In this document: one piece after another, positions 12,177-18,639 of the stretch
Numbering within the stretch: the stretch's first letter is position 1
Layout: each line of letters opens with the position of its first letter
Assembly: GCA_030696545.1 (NCBI GenBank)
Contig: JAUYSA010000094.1
Span: 1-18,639, forward strand
DNA from: Hyphomonadaceae bacterium
Lineage (GTDB): Bacteria > Pseudomonadota > Alphaproteobacteria > Caulobacterales > Hyphomonadaceae
Direction: 5' to 3'
DNA length: 18,639 bases
Position numbers and translations under genes: made by a program
The notes under the pieces: generated by a model
What the model was told of the DNA's origin: nothing
What the model saw: only the letters and a program-made list of their open reading frames with translations
Databases searched by the model: none

Positions 12177-14158
12177 TCGCTGAACTCGGCCACCTGCTGG
12201 CTTTTCTCGCGCTCGCCACTGCGGCGGCGCAGAGTGTGCTTGGGCTAACGACGGGCGGCGAAGCGCCGCGCAGATTGGCTGTCGCGACCGGGATGTTCCT
12301 TGTCCTGTCGATGCTGACGCTGGTGATCAGCTTTGTGCGGCTCGATTTTTCCGTGGCGCTGGTCGCGAAGAATTCCCATTCGTTGAAGCCGATCATCTAC
12401 CGCATCGCCGGAGCGTGGGGGAACCACGAGGGCTCGATGCTGCTTTGGTGTGTGATCATGGCGGGGTATGGCGCCGCGGCTGCGCTGTTCATGCGGAACG
12501 ACCGGCTGCGGGATCGCGCATTGGGCGTGCAGGGACTGCTGACGCTCGGCTCGCTGGCCTATCTGCTGTTTGCTTCGAGCCCGTTTACGCGTCTGGCTGA
12601 TCCGCCTCTCGATGGCGGCGGCCTCAATCCGCTGCTGCAGGATCCGGCGGTCGCGTTGCATCCGCCATTCCTCTACATGGGCTATGTCGGCATGTCGTTC
12701 GTGTTCTCGATCGCTGCTGCTGGCCTGATCAACGGTCAGATTGATCGTGAATGGGCCAAGCGCGTGCGGCCTTGGGCGCTTACGGCGTGGAGTTCACTTA
12801 CCATCGGCATCGCACTCGGCGCGATCTGGGCTTACTACGAGCTTGGCTGGGGGGGGTGGTGGTTCTGGGACCCGGTCGAGAATGCGTCATTCATGCCTTG
12901 GCTTGTTGGCGCGGCGCTCGTCCATTCGCTGATCGTTACAGAAAAGCGCGGCGGTATGGCGGCGTGGACTGTGTTTCTTGCGGTGCTGTCTTTCTGTCTT
13001 GCGCTGCTTGGCACATTCCTGGTGCGTTCGGGTGTCATGACATCGGTGCATGCGTTTGCGACCGATCCGACGCGTGGGTTGGTGCTGCTTGCGGGTCTTG
13101 GCGTCGCTGGTGGAGCGGCTCTCGCGCTGTTCGCCTGGCGCGCGCCGAAGATTCCCACAGGGCCTGAATTCGATCCCGTAAGCCGGGAAGGCGCGCTGAT
13201 TTTGAATAACCTATTCTTGTCGGTCGGCGCGGCTCTCGTTCTCCTCGGCACCGTAACGCCAATGGTTGTGCAGTGGCTTGGCGAGATCAAAGTGATCCCG
13301 CCTGAAAGCGCTTCGCTGTCGATCGGTGAGCCTTATTTCCAGCTGACGCTGGCTCCGATGATTGCAGTGTTGCTGTTGTTCCTGCCGCTGGCGCAGGCTG
13401 CTCCTTGGCGCAAGGCCGACCTGTCGCCGATACTGAAATGGCTGACGCCTGCGATCGCAGTTGCAGTTGTCGCGGGTCTTGTTGCGCTCGCACTTGGCGG
13501 CTGGGGCATCTGGCTGGGCTTTGGCGTTCTGGTTGGCACCTGGGTTGTTGTCGGCGTGGGCTTCGACCTGTGGCGGCGCGTCGGCGACGGTGGTTTCGGC
13601 CGTGTGCTGCGCCTGCCGCTCACGGTATGGGGCATGGCGATCGCCCACATCGGCGTTGGCATCTTTGTTATCGGCGCGACTGTCGAAACTGCGACGCGAA
13701 CGGAGCGCACTTTCCCGCTCGCCGCCGGGCAGTCAGCCGAGATGGCGGGATGGACATTCGAATTTCTGGGCGTGCGCCCGGTCGAGGGGCCGAACTATTA
13801 TTCTACTCTTGCGGACGTGAGGGTGACTCACGGCGGCACGACCGAGATGATCTATCCCGAAAAGCGTTTCTATCCGGTGGCTGACACAAGCACGACCGAG
13901 GTGGCTATCCGGAAAACGCTGGGTGGCGATGTCTATGTCGCGTTGGGTGACACGATACGCGACCAGCCTGGCGTGTGGCGGCTGCGGATAGCCCACCATC
14001 CTCTGATTGACTGGGTGTTCGGCGGCTCGGCGCTGATTGCGGTTGGAGGATTCATCTCGCTCGTCGCGCGTATGCGGCGGCGAAATCCGGCTGTTGCACC
14101 CGAAACCACCGCTGTCGAGCCGTCGGGCGAGAAGGCCCCGGTTGGGGTGGTGGCGTGA
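12173..14158 (+). CDS. ccmF: Heme lyase subunit CcmF (CycK)
   Basis: The 661-residue polytopic inner-membrane protein opens MIAELGHLLAFLALATAAAQ, the expected CcmF N-terminus, from a TTG start that overlaps the ccmE stop. The WWD domain WGGWWFWDPVEN lies at 226-237 and presents heme on the periplasmic face. Histidines of the family are visible in GNHEGSM (His85), ALHPPFLYMG (His163) and LVHSLIV (His251). A large soluble periplasmic loop (about 500-610) precedes the final helix and a polar tail. CcmF works with CcmH and CcmI to attach heme to the reduced CxxCH motif of apocytochromes. No truncation is seen. The stop overlaps the GTG start of ccmH. Confidence 0.97.
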   Translation: MIAELGHLLAFLALATAAAQSVLGLTTGGEAPRRLAVATGMFLVLSMLTLVISFVRLDFSVALVAKNSHSLKPIIYRIAGAWGNHEGSMLLWCVIMAGYGAAAALFMRNDRLRDRALGVQGLLTLGSLAYLLFASSPFTRLADPPLDGGGLNPLLQDPAVALHPPFLYMGYVGMSFVFSIAAAGLINGQIDREWAKRVRPWALTAWSSLTIGIALGAIWAYYELGWGGWWFWDPVENASFMPWLVGAALVHSLIVTEKRGGMAAWTVFLAVLSFCLALLGTFLVRSGVMTSVHAFATDPTRGLVLLAGLGVAGGAALALFAWRAPKIPTGPEFDPVSREGALILNNLFLSVGAALVLLGTVTPMVVQWLGEIKVIPPESASLSIGEPYFQLTLAPMIAVLLLFLPLAQAAPWRKADLSPILKWLTPAIAVAVVAGLVALALGGWGIWLGFGVLVGTWVVVGVGFDLWRRVGDGGFGRVLRLPLTVWGMAIAHIGVGIFVIGATVETATRTERTFPLAAGQSAEMAGWTFEFLGVRPVEGPNYYSTLADVRVTHGGTTEMIYPEKRFYPVADTSTTEVAIRKTLGGDVYVALGDTIRDQPGVWRLRIAHHPLIDWVFGGSALIAVGGFISLVARMRRRNPAVAPETTAVEPSGEKAPVGVVA

Positions 14159-14574
14159 AGGCCGCGATCCTTATCGCGTTCCTGCTCCAGGGCGCCGCCA
14201 GCGAGGCGCCTCTGCCTGACGCCGGTAAGGAAGCGCGGGCGCAGACTTTGATGCGTGAACTTCGCTGCGTCGTCTGCGAAAACGAGCCAATCTCCCAATC
14301 AACGGCAGACATAGCGGTGGATATGCGCCGCGTCGTTCGGGCCCAGATCGACAAAGGGTCCAGCGACACTGAGGTGCGCCAGTATTTCGTCGATCGCTAC
14401 GGCCAGTTCGTGTCGTTCCGGCCGCCCATGGACGGGTGGGGTATCGCGCTCTGGGCCTTTCCCTTCCTGCTGCTTGCAGGGGTAGGCGGGCTCGTCGGCT
14501 TCCGGGCGCTTCGCGCCGGGAAGCGTGATCTAACGCCCCTTCCGGATGACCGTGGCGGCGGACCAGACGCCTAG
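14155..14574 (+). CDS. ccmH: Cytochrome c maturation thiol protein CcmH (CycL)
   Basis: The 139 residues comprise a short N-terminal signal or anchor (AAILIAFLLQGAAS), a three-helix thiol domain with the signature LRCVVCENEPISQS (Cys38, Cys41), the typical DMRRVVRAQIDKG, YFVDRYGQFVSFRPP region, and a C-terminal membrane helix (about 96-118). CcmH reduces or holds the apocytochrome CxxCH thiols so that heme can be attached. It starts at GTG 14155, overlapping ccmF as GTGA. As in the alphaproteobacterial cycHJKL layout, no ccmG (dsbE) lies in the set. It ends the ccm block, and a 229-bp intergenic region follows. Confidence 0.96.
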   Translation: MKAAILIAFLLQGAASEAPLPDAGKEARAQTLMRELRCVVCENEPISQSTADIAVDMRRVVRAQIDKGSSDTEVRQYFVDRYGQFVSFRPPMDGWGIALWAFPFLLLAGVGGLVGFRALRAGKRDLTPLPDDRGGGPDA

Positions 14575-14803
14575 CCGACGAAATTCAGGGCATAACTTGC
14601 CGGATTCCGGCTGTGCAGGCTCTGGCGCCGCCGCATGATTGCCTTAAACTAACAGATTATCGGCGGCTGATAGCGGCGCATGGATTCCATGCAACACGCA
14701 GCAACTGTCGGCGGTAGGACGGTTTTTGCGGTTGTGGAGACCTGTTCTGCATCAAGGTCGCATCCGGGGCATCGCCCGGGCGAATGCAGTGAGAGAAACG
14801 CGA
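14575..14803 (+). other. Intergenic region ahead of degP with palindrome and possible hairpin
   Basis: This is the longest gene-free stretch in the window. It contains a 15-nt perfect palindrome, GCATGGA-T-TCCATGC (14678-14692), and a GC-rich imperfect hairpin close to the degP start (about 14764-14781, arms CCGGgGC and GCCCGG around ATC). TAAACT at 14645-14650 could be a -10 element, but no clear -35 pairs with it. No T-run terminator for the ccm operon is evident. The open frame running back from degP to 14726 is not thought to be coding. Confidence 0.5.
14678..14692. repeat. 15-nt perfect inverted repeat upstream of degP
   Basis: Seven-base arms GCATGGA and TCCATGC flank a single T. It lies 112-126 nt upstream of the degP ATG, a plausible place for a regulator binding site. 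The partner is unknown. Confidence 0.5.
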
Positions 14804-16354
14804 ATGATGAAGGTTGGAACTGTCCGCACACGCCGGCTTGGCATGGCGGCTGGTCTCATGGCCGCACTTGCGATGGGGTCAGCGATGACGCCGCTCGCCG
14901 CTGCGCAGAAACCAATCGCAGTGACGCCTCCTGCTGGCGCGCCCATGAGTTTCGCGGATCTGATCGAGCGGGTCAGTCCGGCGGTCGTCAGCGTGCAGGT
15001 GACAACCGAAGTCAAAGTGGCTGACCGCAATAGCGCGTTTAATCCCTTCCGTGGACTGCCTGGATTTGACGAGTACGAAGATCGCTTTGGCGAGGACGAA
15101 GAAGAAGAAAAGGGCGGGCCGGAAACCGATCAGGAGGGTAATGCGCTAGGATCAGGCTTCTTCATCAGCCCGCAGGGATACATCGTCACCAACAACCACG
15201 TGGTCGAGAACGCACGTGAGGTTACGGTCACACTGAAGAACGGCGATCAACTCGAAGCGGAGATTGTCGGGACTGACGAGCAGACCGACCTCGCTGTCCT
15301 CAAGGTCAAGAAGAGCGGATCCTATCCCTTTGTGGAGTTTGCAACTCGCGCCAAGCCGCGCGTGGGTGATTGGGTCGTGGCTGTTGGCAACCCGTTTGGT
15401 CTCGGCGGCACGGCAACTGCCGGCATAGTATCAGCCGATGGGCGTGAGCTGCTTGGCGGCAACTACAACGATTTCATCCAGATTGATGCGCCGATCAATC
15501 GTGGTAACTCGGGTGGACCGACGTTCAATCTGAATGGCGAAGTCATCGGCGTGAACACGGCGATTTTTTCGGACACGGGCGGAGGCAGCGTCGGCATTGG
15601 TTTCGCGATCGAAGCCAATGCGGTGAAAACCATCGCTGACACACTGATCAAGAACGGCAAGGTCGTGCGTGGCTGGCTCGGCGTCGAAATTCAAAGCATG
15701 AGCCAGCGCTACGCTGATGCGTGGAGCCTGAAGAGCCCGAACGGCGCCATTGTTCGCGCGGTGACTGCCGGCGGTCCGGCGGAAGCCAGCGGCATCAAGC
15801 GGGGCGACGTCATCATCGCGGTCAATGGTGAAGATGTGAAAGACAATCGCCAGCTCACGCAACGCGTGGGTAGCCTGCTCGCGGGCTCGACGAACAACTT
15901 CAAGGTTATCCGCGACGGCAAGGAGCAGATGATCCGCGTCACTGTGCGCGCGCGTGATGACAAAGCGTTGGCAAGCACGGACCTCGATCCGGCGCGTGCA
16001 GGCATGAAGCCGCCGACGGCTAGCGATTCAGATGTTACGGTCCTGGGCGGAACGGTCCGCACACTCACCGAAGACGAAGCGAAGAAATTTGATGTCGGGG
16101 CAGCTGGTACTGGACTTATCGTCGTGACGGTCGAAACGCGCGGCGCCTTCGCGAAAGCGGACATCTTCCCCGGCGACGTGATCCTGGAGATCAACAATAA
16201 AGCGGTGAAGACGCCAAAAGACTACGAGGACGCCATCGCGGCCGCGAAATCGACCGGCAAGAAAGACGTCATCGCAAGGGTTGGATGCGGCAATCAGGAG
16301 CGCTGTTTCGATCTGACTGTGTTGCGGCCCATTGAAATTGCTCCGGCGGAATAG
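14804..16354 (+). CDS. degP: Periplasmic Do/DegP-type serine protease
   Basis: From ATG 14804 (an adjacent ATG at 14807 is equally possible) this encodes 516 residues: a signal peptide (1 to about 35, ending LAAAQ), a trypsin-like protease domain with His132 (TNNHVVENA), Asp162 (EQTDLAVLK) and Ser236 (GNSGGPTFN), PDZ1 (about 290-385, RGWLGVEIQ, AEASGIKRGDVI) and PDZ2 (about 415-510, GAFAKADIFPGDVIL). It degrades or refolds misfolded envelope proteins. GAGAGAAA upstream serves as a weak ribosome binding site. An unusual run of acids (residues 88-110) sits in the loop before the protease core. The last PDZ strand carries Cys495 and Cys501 in VGCGNQERCF, which could form a disulfide. A two-component pair follows 11 nt downstream. 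Confidence 0.95.
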   Translation: MMKVGTVRTRRLGMAAGLMAALAMGSAMTPLAAAQKPIAVTPPAGAPMSFADLIERVSPAVVSVQVTTEVKVADRNSAFNPFRGLPGFDEYEDRFGEDEEEEKGGPETDQEGNALGSGFFISPQGYIVTNNHVVENAREVTVTLKNGDQLEAEIVGTDEQTDLAVLKVKKSGSYPFVEFATRAKPRVGDWVVAVGNPFGLGGTATAGIVSADGRELLGGNYNDFIQIDAPINRGNSGGPTFNLNGEVIGVNTAIFSDTGGGSVGIGFAIEANAVKTIADTLIKNGKVVRGWLGVEIQSMSQRYADAWSLKSPNGAIVRAVTAGGPAEASGIKRGDVIIAVNGEDVKDNRQLTQRVGSLLAGSTNNFKVIRDGKEQMIRVTVRARDDKALASTDLDPARAGMKPPTASDSDVTVLGGTVRTLTEDEAKKFDVGAAGTGLIVVTVETRGAFAKADIFPGDVILEINNKAVKTPKDYEDAIAAAKSTGKKDVIARVGCGNQERCFDLTVLRPIEIAPAE

Positions 16355-16365
16355 AAGCGGAAAAC

Positions 16366-17037
16366 ATGCGAGTTATTGTCATCGAGGACGACGCCGACGC
16401 GGCAGCGTTCGTTAAAGGCGTTCTTAGCGAAGCTGGTCACGCCGTTGACGTGTGCGGCGACGGCGAGTCCGGTCTCAACAAGGCGCGCACTGGTGATTAC
16501 GACGCGCTGGTAGTGGATCGCATGCTGCCGGGCATGGACGGTCTCAAGCTTCTAAAGAGCTATCGGGACTCGGGAGGCCGCGCGCCCGCTCTGTTCCTGT
16601 CGGCGCTGGGCGAGGTGGACCACCGCGTTGAGGGATTGCAGGCAGGCGGAGACGACTATCTCGTCAAGCCTTACGCTCCCAGCGAACTTGTTGCGCGTGT
16701 CGAGGCGCTTGGCCGCCGCGCGACGGGAGACATTCCCACGACCAAGCTGTCAGTTGGCGGACTGGAGATGGATCTGCTGGCGCGGACGGTTCATCGCGAT
16801 GGGCAGAAAATAGATCTACAGCCTCGGGAGTTTCGGCTTCTGGAATTCCTGATGCGTCATGCTGGGCAGGTCGTCACGCGCACCATGCTGCTCGAGAAGG
16901 TCTGGGACTATCACTTCGATCCCCAAACCAACGTGATCGATGTTCACGTCTCGCGCCTGCGCGGGAAGATCGACAAGGATTTCGAACGCCCTCTGCTGCA
17001 CACCGTGCGGGGCGCCGGATACCGGCTCGAAGCTTAA
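16366..17037 (+). CDS. OmpR-family response regulator downstream of degP
   Basis: The 223 residues contain a receiver domain (1-115) with Asp8/Asp9, phosphoacceptor Asp51 (VVDRMLP), Ser79 in the place of the usual Thr, and Lys101 (VKPY). An OmpR-type winged helix follows (about 125-222: LQPREFRLLEFLMRHAGQVV, TNVIDVHVSRLRGKID, HTVRGAGYRLEA). It starts 11 nt after degP and 19 nt before its kinase, so all three are probably cotranscribed. The degP-regulator-kinase-glnE arrangement recurs in alphaproteobacteria, which suggests an envelope-stress role, though the targets are unknown. It differs clearly from the PhoP-like regulator at 8852, so the two systems are not a recent duplication. Confidence 0.93.
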   Translation: MRVIVIEDDADAAAFVKGVLSEAGHAVDVCGDGESGLNKARTGDYDALVVDRMLPGMDGLKLLKSYRDSGGRAPALFLSALGEVDHRVEGLQAGGDDYLVKPYAPSELVARVEALGRRATGDIPTTKLSVGGLEMDLLARTVHRDGQKIDLQPREFRLLEFLMRHAGQVVTRTMLLEKVWDYHFDPQTNVIDVHVSRLRGKIDKDFERPLLHTVRGAGYRLEA

Positions 17038-17056
17038 GCGATGAAGCCTTAATCTC

Positions 17057-18451
17057 ATGAAGATTGGCCGCCTGCCGGCGCTGGTCCGGACGACAACGTT
17101 CCGGCTTGCGTTGCTGCACGCGTCGATCTTCATTCTGTTTTCGGCCTCACTCCTCGCGTACCTGTATTATGAAACGGCGGGGCATCTGGGCCGGCAGGCC
17201 GAAGCGGAGCTCAATGCCGAGTTCAGCGAGCTGTCGGCCGCTTATCGCGGCGGCGGGCTTGATCGCCTGAAGCAGGCTGTCACCGAGCGGCGCGAGGCTC
17301 GGGGAAAGTTCTTTTATTTGCTTCAGGATGGGAGCGGTCAAAAAATAGCCGGCGACTTCGATGTGCTGCCGGCCCCGGCCCCTCTCGGGCAGGTCGTGAA
17401 CGTCGAATTTGCGTACGATGCCAGGACGATACAGGGCCAACCCAGCAGGCGTTCAGCGGAGGGGCGTATCTCGCGCCTGTCTGAAGGCGGCGTACTGATG
17501 GTCGCCTATGATGTCGGCGATCTGGGAGAGATGAACCGACGGATCACGGAAGTGGTCTGGCGTTCCGCTGCCGTCGGTTTTGTGCTGTCGCTGATTGGCG
17601 GCGTGGTAATTTCGCGGTCGGCGGCGCAGCGCGCCGAACAGCTGGCCAAGACGACCGAAGGCGTCATGGGCGGAGATCTTACCCGCCGTGCGCCCGTGTT
17701 CGGGTCGGGCGATGAATTCGATCGGCTATCGGAGCAGCTAAACGCGATGTTGGCGAAGCTCGAGCGGCTGGTGATTTCATCCCGCTCCGCTGGCGATTCA
17801 ATCGCCCATGATCTGCGATCTCCCCTCACACGATTGCGCAACCGGCTTGAGGCCGGTCTCCGTGACACCGACAAGGATGGACCGCGCGCCGCGCTCGTTC
17901 GATCGATCGACGATGTCGACAGCGTTCTCGACACCTTCAATGCCGTCCTGCGCCTGTCACGCGTGCAGGCGGGAGCGACAGGTTCTTTCCGCCGCACCAA
18001 TGTGACCGGCATCACCGACGAACTTGCCGAGCTTTACCAGCCTGTTTGCGAAGAGAAACGGCTGGCGTTCAACTACGCGCCGCAGGGTGAGCTTTTCGTG
18101 CTTGCCGATCGAGATTTGATTGCGCAGGCGATGTCGAATCTTATGGACAACGCGGTGAAGTACACGCCCGAGGGCGGCGCGATCAGGCTCGAAGCGCGTC
18201 GAGGGGCGGATGGCGAAGTCGACCTGGCGGTGGTGGATTCGGGACCGGGCATACCTGTCGAGGATCGCGAGCGGGCGATCGAGCGGTTTGTCCGGCTTGA
18301 ACAGTCGCGCAGCCAGCCGGGCAGCGGCCTCGGGCTGAGTCTCGCGGCGGCGGTTGCCGAGGCCCATACGGGGAAGCTTGTGCTGGGGGATGGCGGCGGG
18401 CCTCCAACGCGGCCTGGACTATCGGTGACATTGCGGCTTCCGGCGGCATAA
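17057..18451 (+). CDS. Membrane sensor histidine kinase partner of the degP-linked regulator
   Basis: The 464 residues form a first membrane helix (about 16-38), a periplasmic domain (about 39-165), a second membrane helix (about 168-186), a HAMP domain (about 187-240) and a HisKA domain with His251 in SIAHDLRSPLTRL. The ATPase core follows with its N box (SNLMDNAVKYTPEG, 360-373), G1 box (VVDSGPGIP) and G2 box (GSGLGLSLA, 422-430). It should autophosphorylate and pass the phosphate to the regulator just upstream. The small periplasmic domain has no recognisable ligand-binding fold by eye. The stop lies 40 bp before glnE on the same strand. Confidence 0.93.
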   Translation: MKIGRLPALVRTTTFRLALLHASIFILFSASLLAYLYYETAGHLGRQAEAELNAEFSELSAAYRGGGLDRLKQAVTERREARGKFFYLLQDGSGQKIAGDFDVLPAPAPLGQVVNVEFAYDARTIQGQPSRRSAEGRISRLSEGGVLMVAYDVGDLGEMNRRITEVVWRSAAVGFVLSLIGGVVISRSAAQRAEQLAKTTEGVMGGDLTRRAPVFGSGDEFDRLSEQLNAMLAKLERLVISSRSAGDSIAHDLRSPLTRLRNRLEAGLRDTDKDGPRAALVRSIDDVDSVLDTFNAVLRLSRVQAGATGSFRRTNVTGITDELAELYQPVCEEKRLAFNYAPQGELFVLADRDLIAQAMSNLMDNAVKYTPEGGAIRLEARRGADGEVDLAVVDSGPGIPVEDRERAIERFVRLEQSRSQPGSGLGLSLAAAVAEAHTGKLVLGDGGGPPTRPGLSVTLRLPAA

Positions 18452-18491
18452 CGTCGATGGACCGCGTGATCTTGCGCGCTAGTTTGCCCGG

Positions 18492-18639
18492 ATGAACGAA
18501 CGACTCGAAAATCTTGGCCTCGGCGCGATCGAAGGCGCCGCGGGCGACCCGCAGGCCGCACTCAAGCTTGCCGCCCGCCACTCCGATTATATCGCGCGAG
18601 CCGAAAGGCGGCGTCCTGAGCTGTTTGAGCAGCTTGCAG
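18492..18639 (+). CDS. glnE: Glutamine synthetase adenylyltransferase/deadenylase GlnE, N-terminal fragment
   Basis: From ATG 18492, 49 codons are visible before the window ends: MNERLENLGLGAIEGAAGD, then LAARHSDYIARAERRRPELFEQLA. The HS-Y-ARAE-RRPEL-EQL pattern is the characteristic start of GlnE, the bifunctional enzyme that adenylylates glutamine synthetase GlnA and removes the AMP according to nitrogen status. Its place after a degP-regulator-kinase set is usual in alphaproteobacteria, which strengthens a call made on a short fragment. Only the beginning is present, and neither nucleotidyltransferase domain can be examined. Confidence 0.75.
   Translation, partial: MNERLENLGLGAIEGAAGDPQAALKLAARHSDYIARAERRRPELFEQLA

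Noticed and set aside
14644..14660. CtrA-like TTAA-N7-TTAA site upstream of degP
   Set aside because: The second half-site is absent at the required spacing.

Overview
The window reads as chromosomal DNA of a high-GC alphaproteobacterium. Two things support this: an RcGTA-type gene transfer agent (GTA) tail module, and the gene order ccmI-ccmE-ccmF-ccmH-degP-response regulator-histidine kinase-glnE, which is familiar from Caulobacterales and Rhizobiales. A Caulobacterales/Hyphomonadaceae-like host is plausible, but the genus cannot be fixed from sequence reading alone. No tRNA, rRNA, CRISPR array, insertion sequence or integrase was seen, and no gene-free stretch exceeds about 230 bp.

Layout. 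Positions 1-989 (minus strand) hold a small ArsR-SRPBCC operon: an ArsR-type repressor and two AHSA1/START-fold proteins, the second running off the left edge. Its promoter (995-1024) has an inverted repeat between the -35 and -10 elements, and the mRNA is probably leaderless. Divergently, 1053-7427 (plus strand) encodes the distal half of a GTA: major tail protein (gp9), a very short tape-measure-like protein (gp11), distal tail protein (gp12), Cys-rich hub (gp13), NlpC/P60 peptidase (gp14) and the tail-tip megatron (gp15). The capsid, portal and terminase genes that normally precede gp9 are absent. The two small gp10-type genes normally between gp9 and gp11 are also absent. gp15 is cut by one in-frame TAA at 5931-5933, with intact coding sequence on both sides.

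Positions 7533-8423 encode a DnaJ-type co-chaperone. From 8484 a GTTCA direct repeat precedes a secreted PepSY-like protein, a PhoP-like regulator and a PhoQ-like kinase (8525-10949). These run without a real gap into the cytochrome c maturation genes ccmI, ccmE, ccmF and ccmH (10946-14574). After a 229-bp intergenic region come the periplasmic protease DegP, a second OmpR-family regulator and kinase (14804-18451), and the start of glnE (18492 to the edge).

How the genes work together. The right two thirds is an envelope-quality and cytochrome c assembly block: heme delivery and ligation (CcmE, CcmF, CcmH, CcmI), periplasmic proteolysis (DegP) and two membrane-sensor systems. The left third is a GTA tail cassette that looks displaced from its head genes and partly eroded, yet still mostly open. 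It is the most unusual part of the window.
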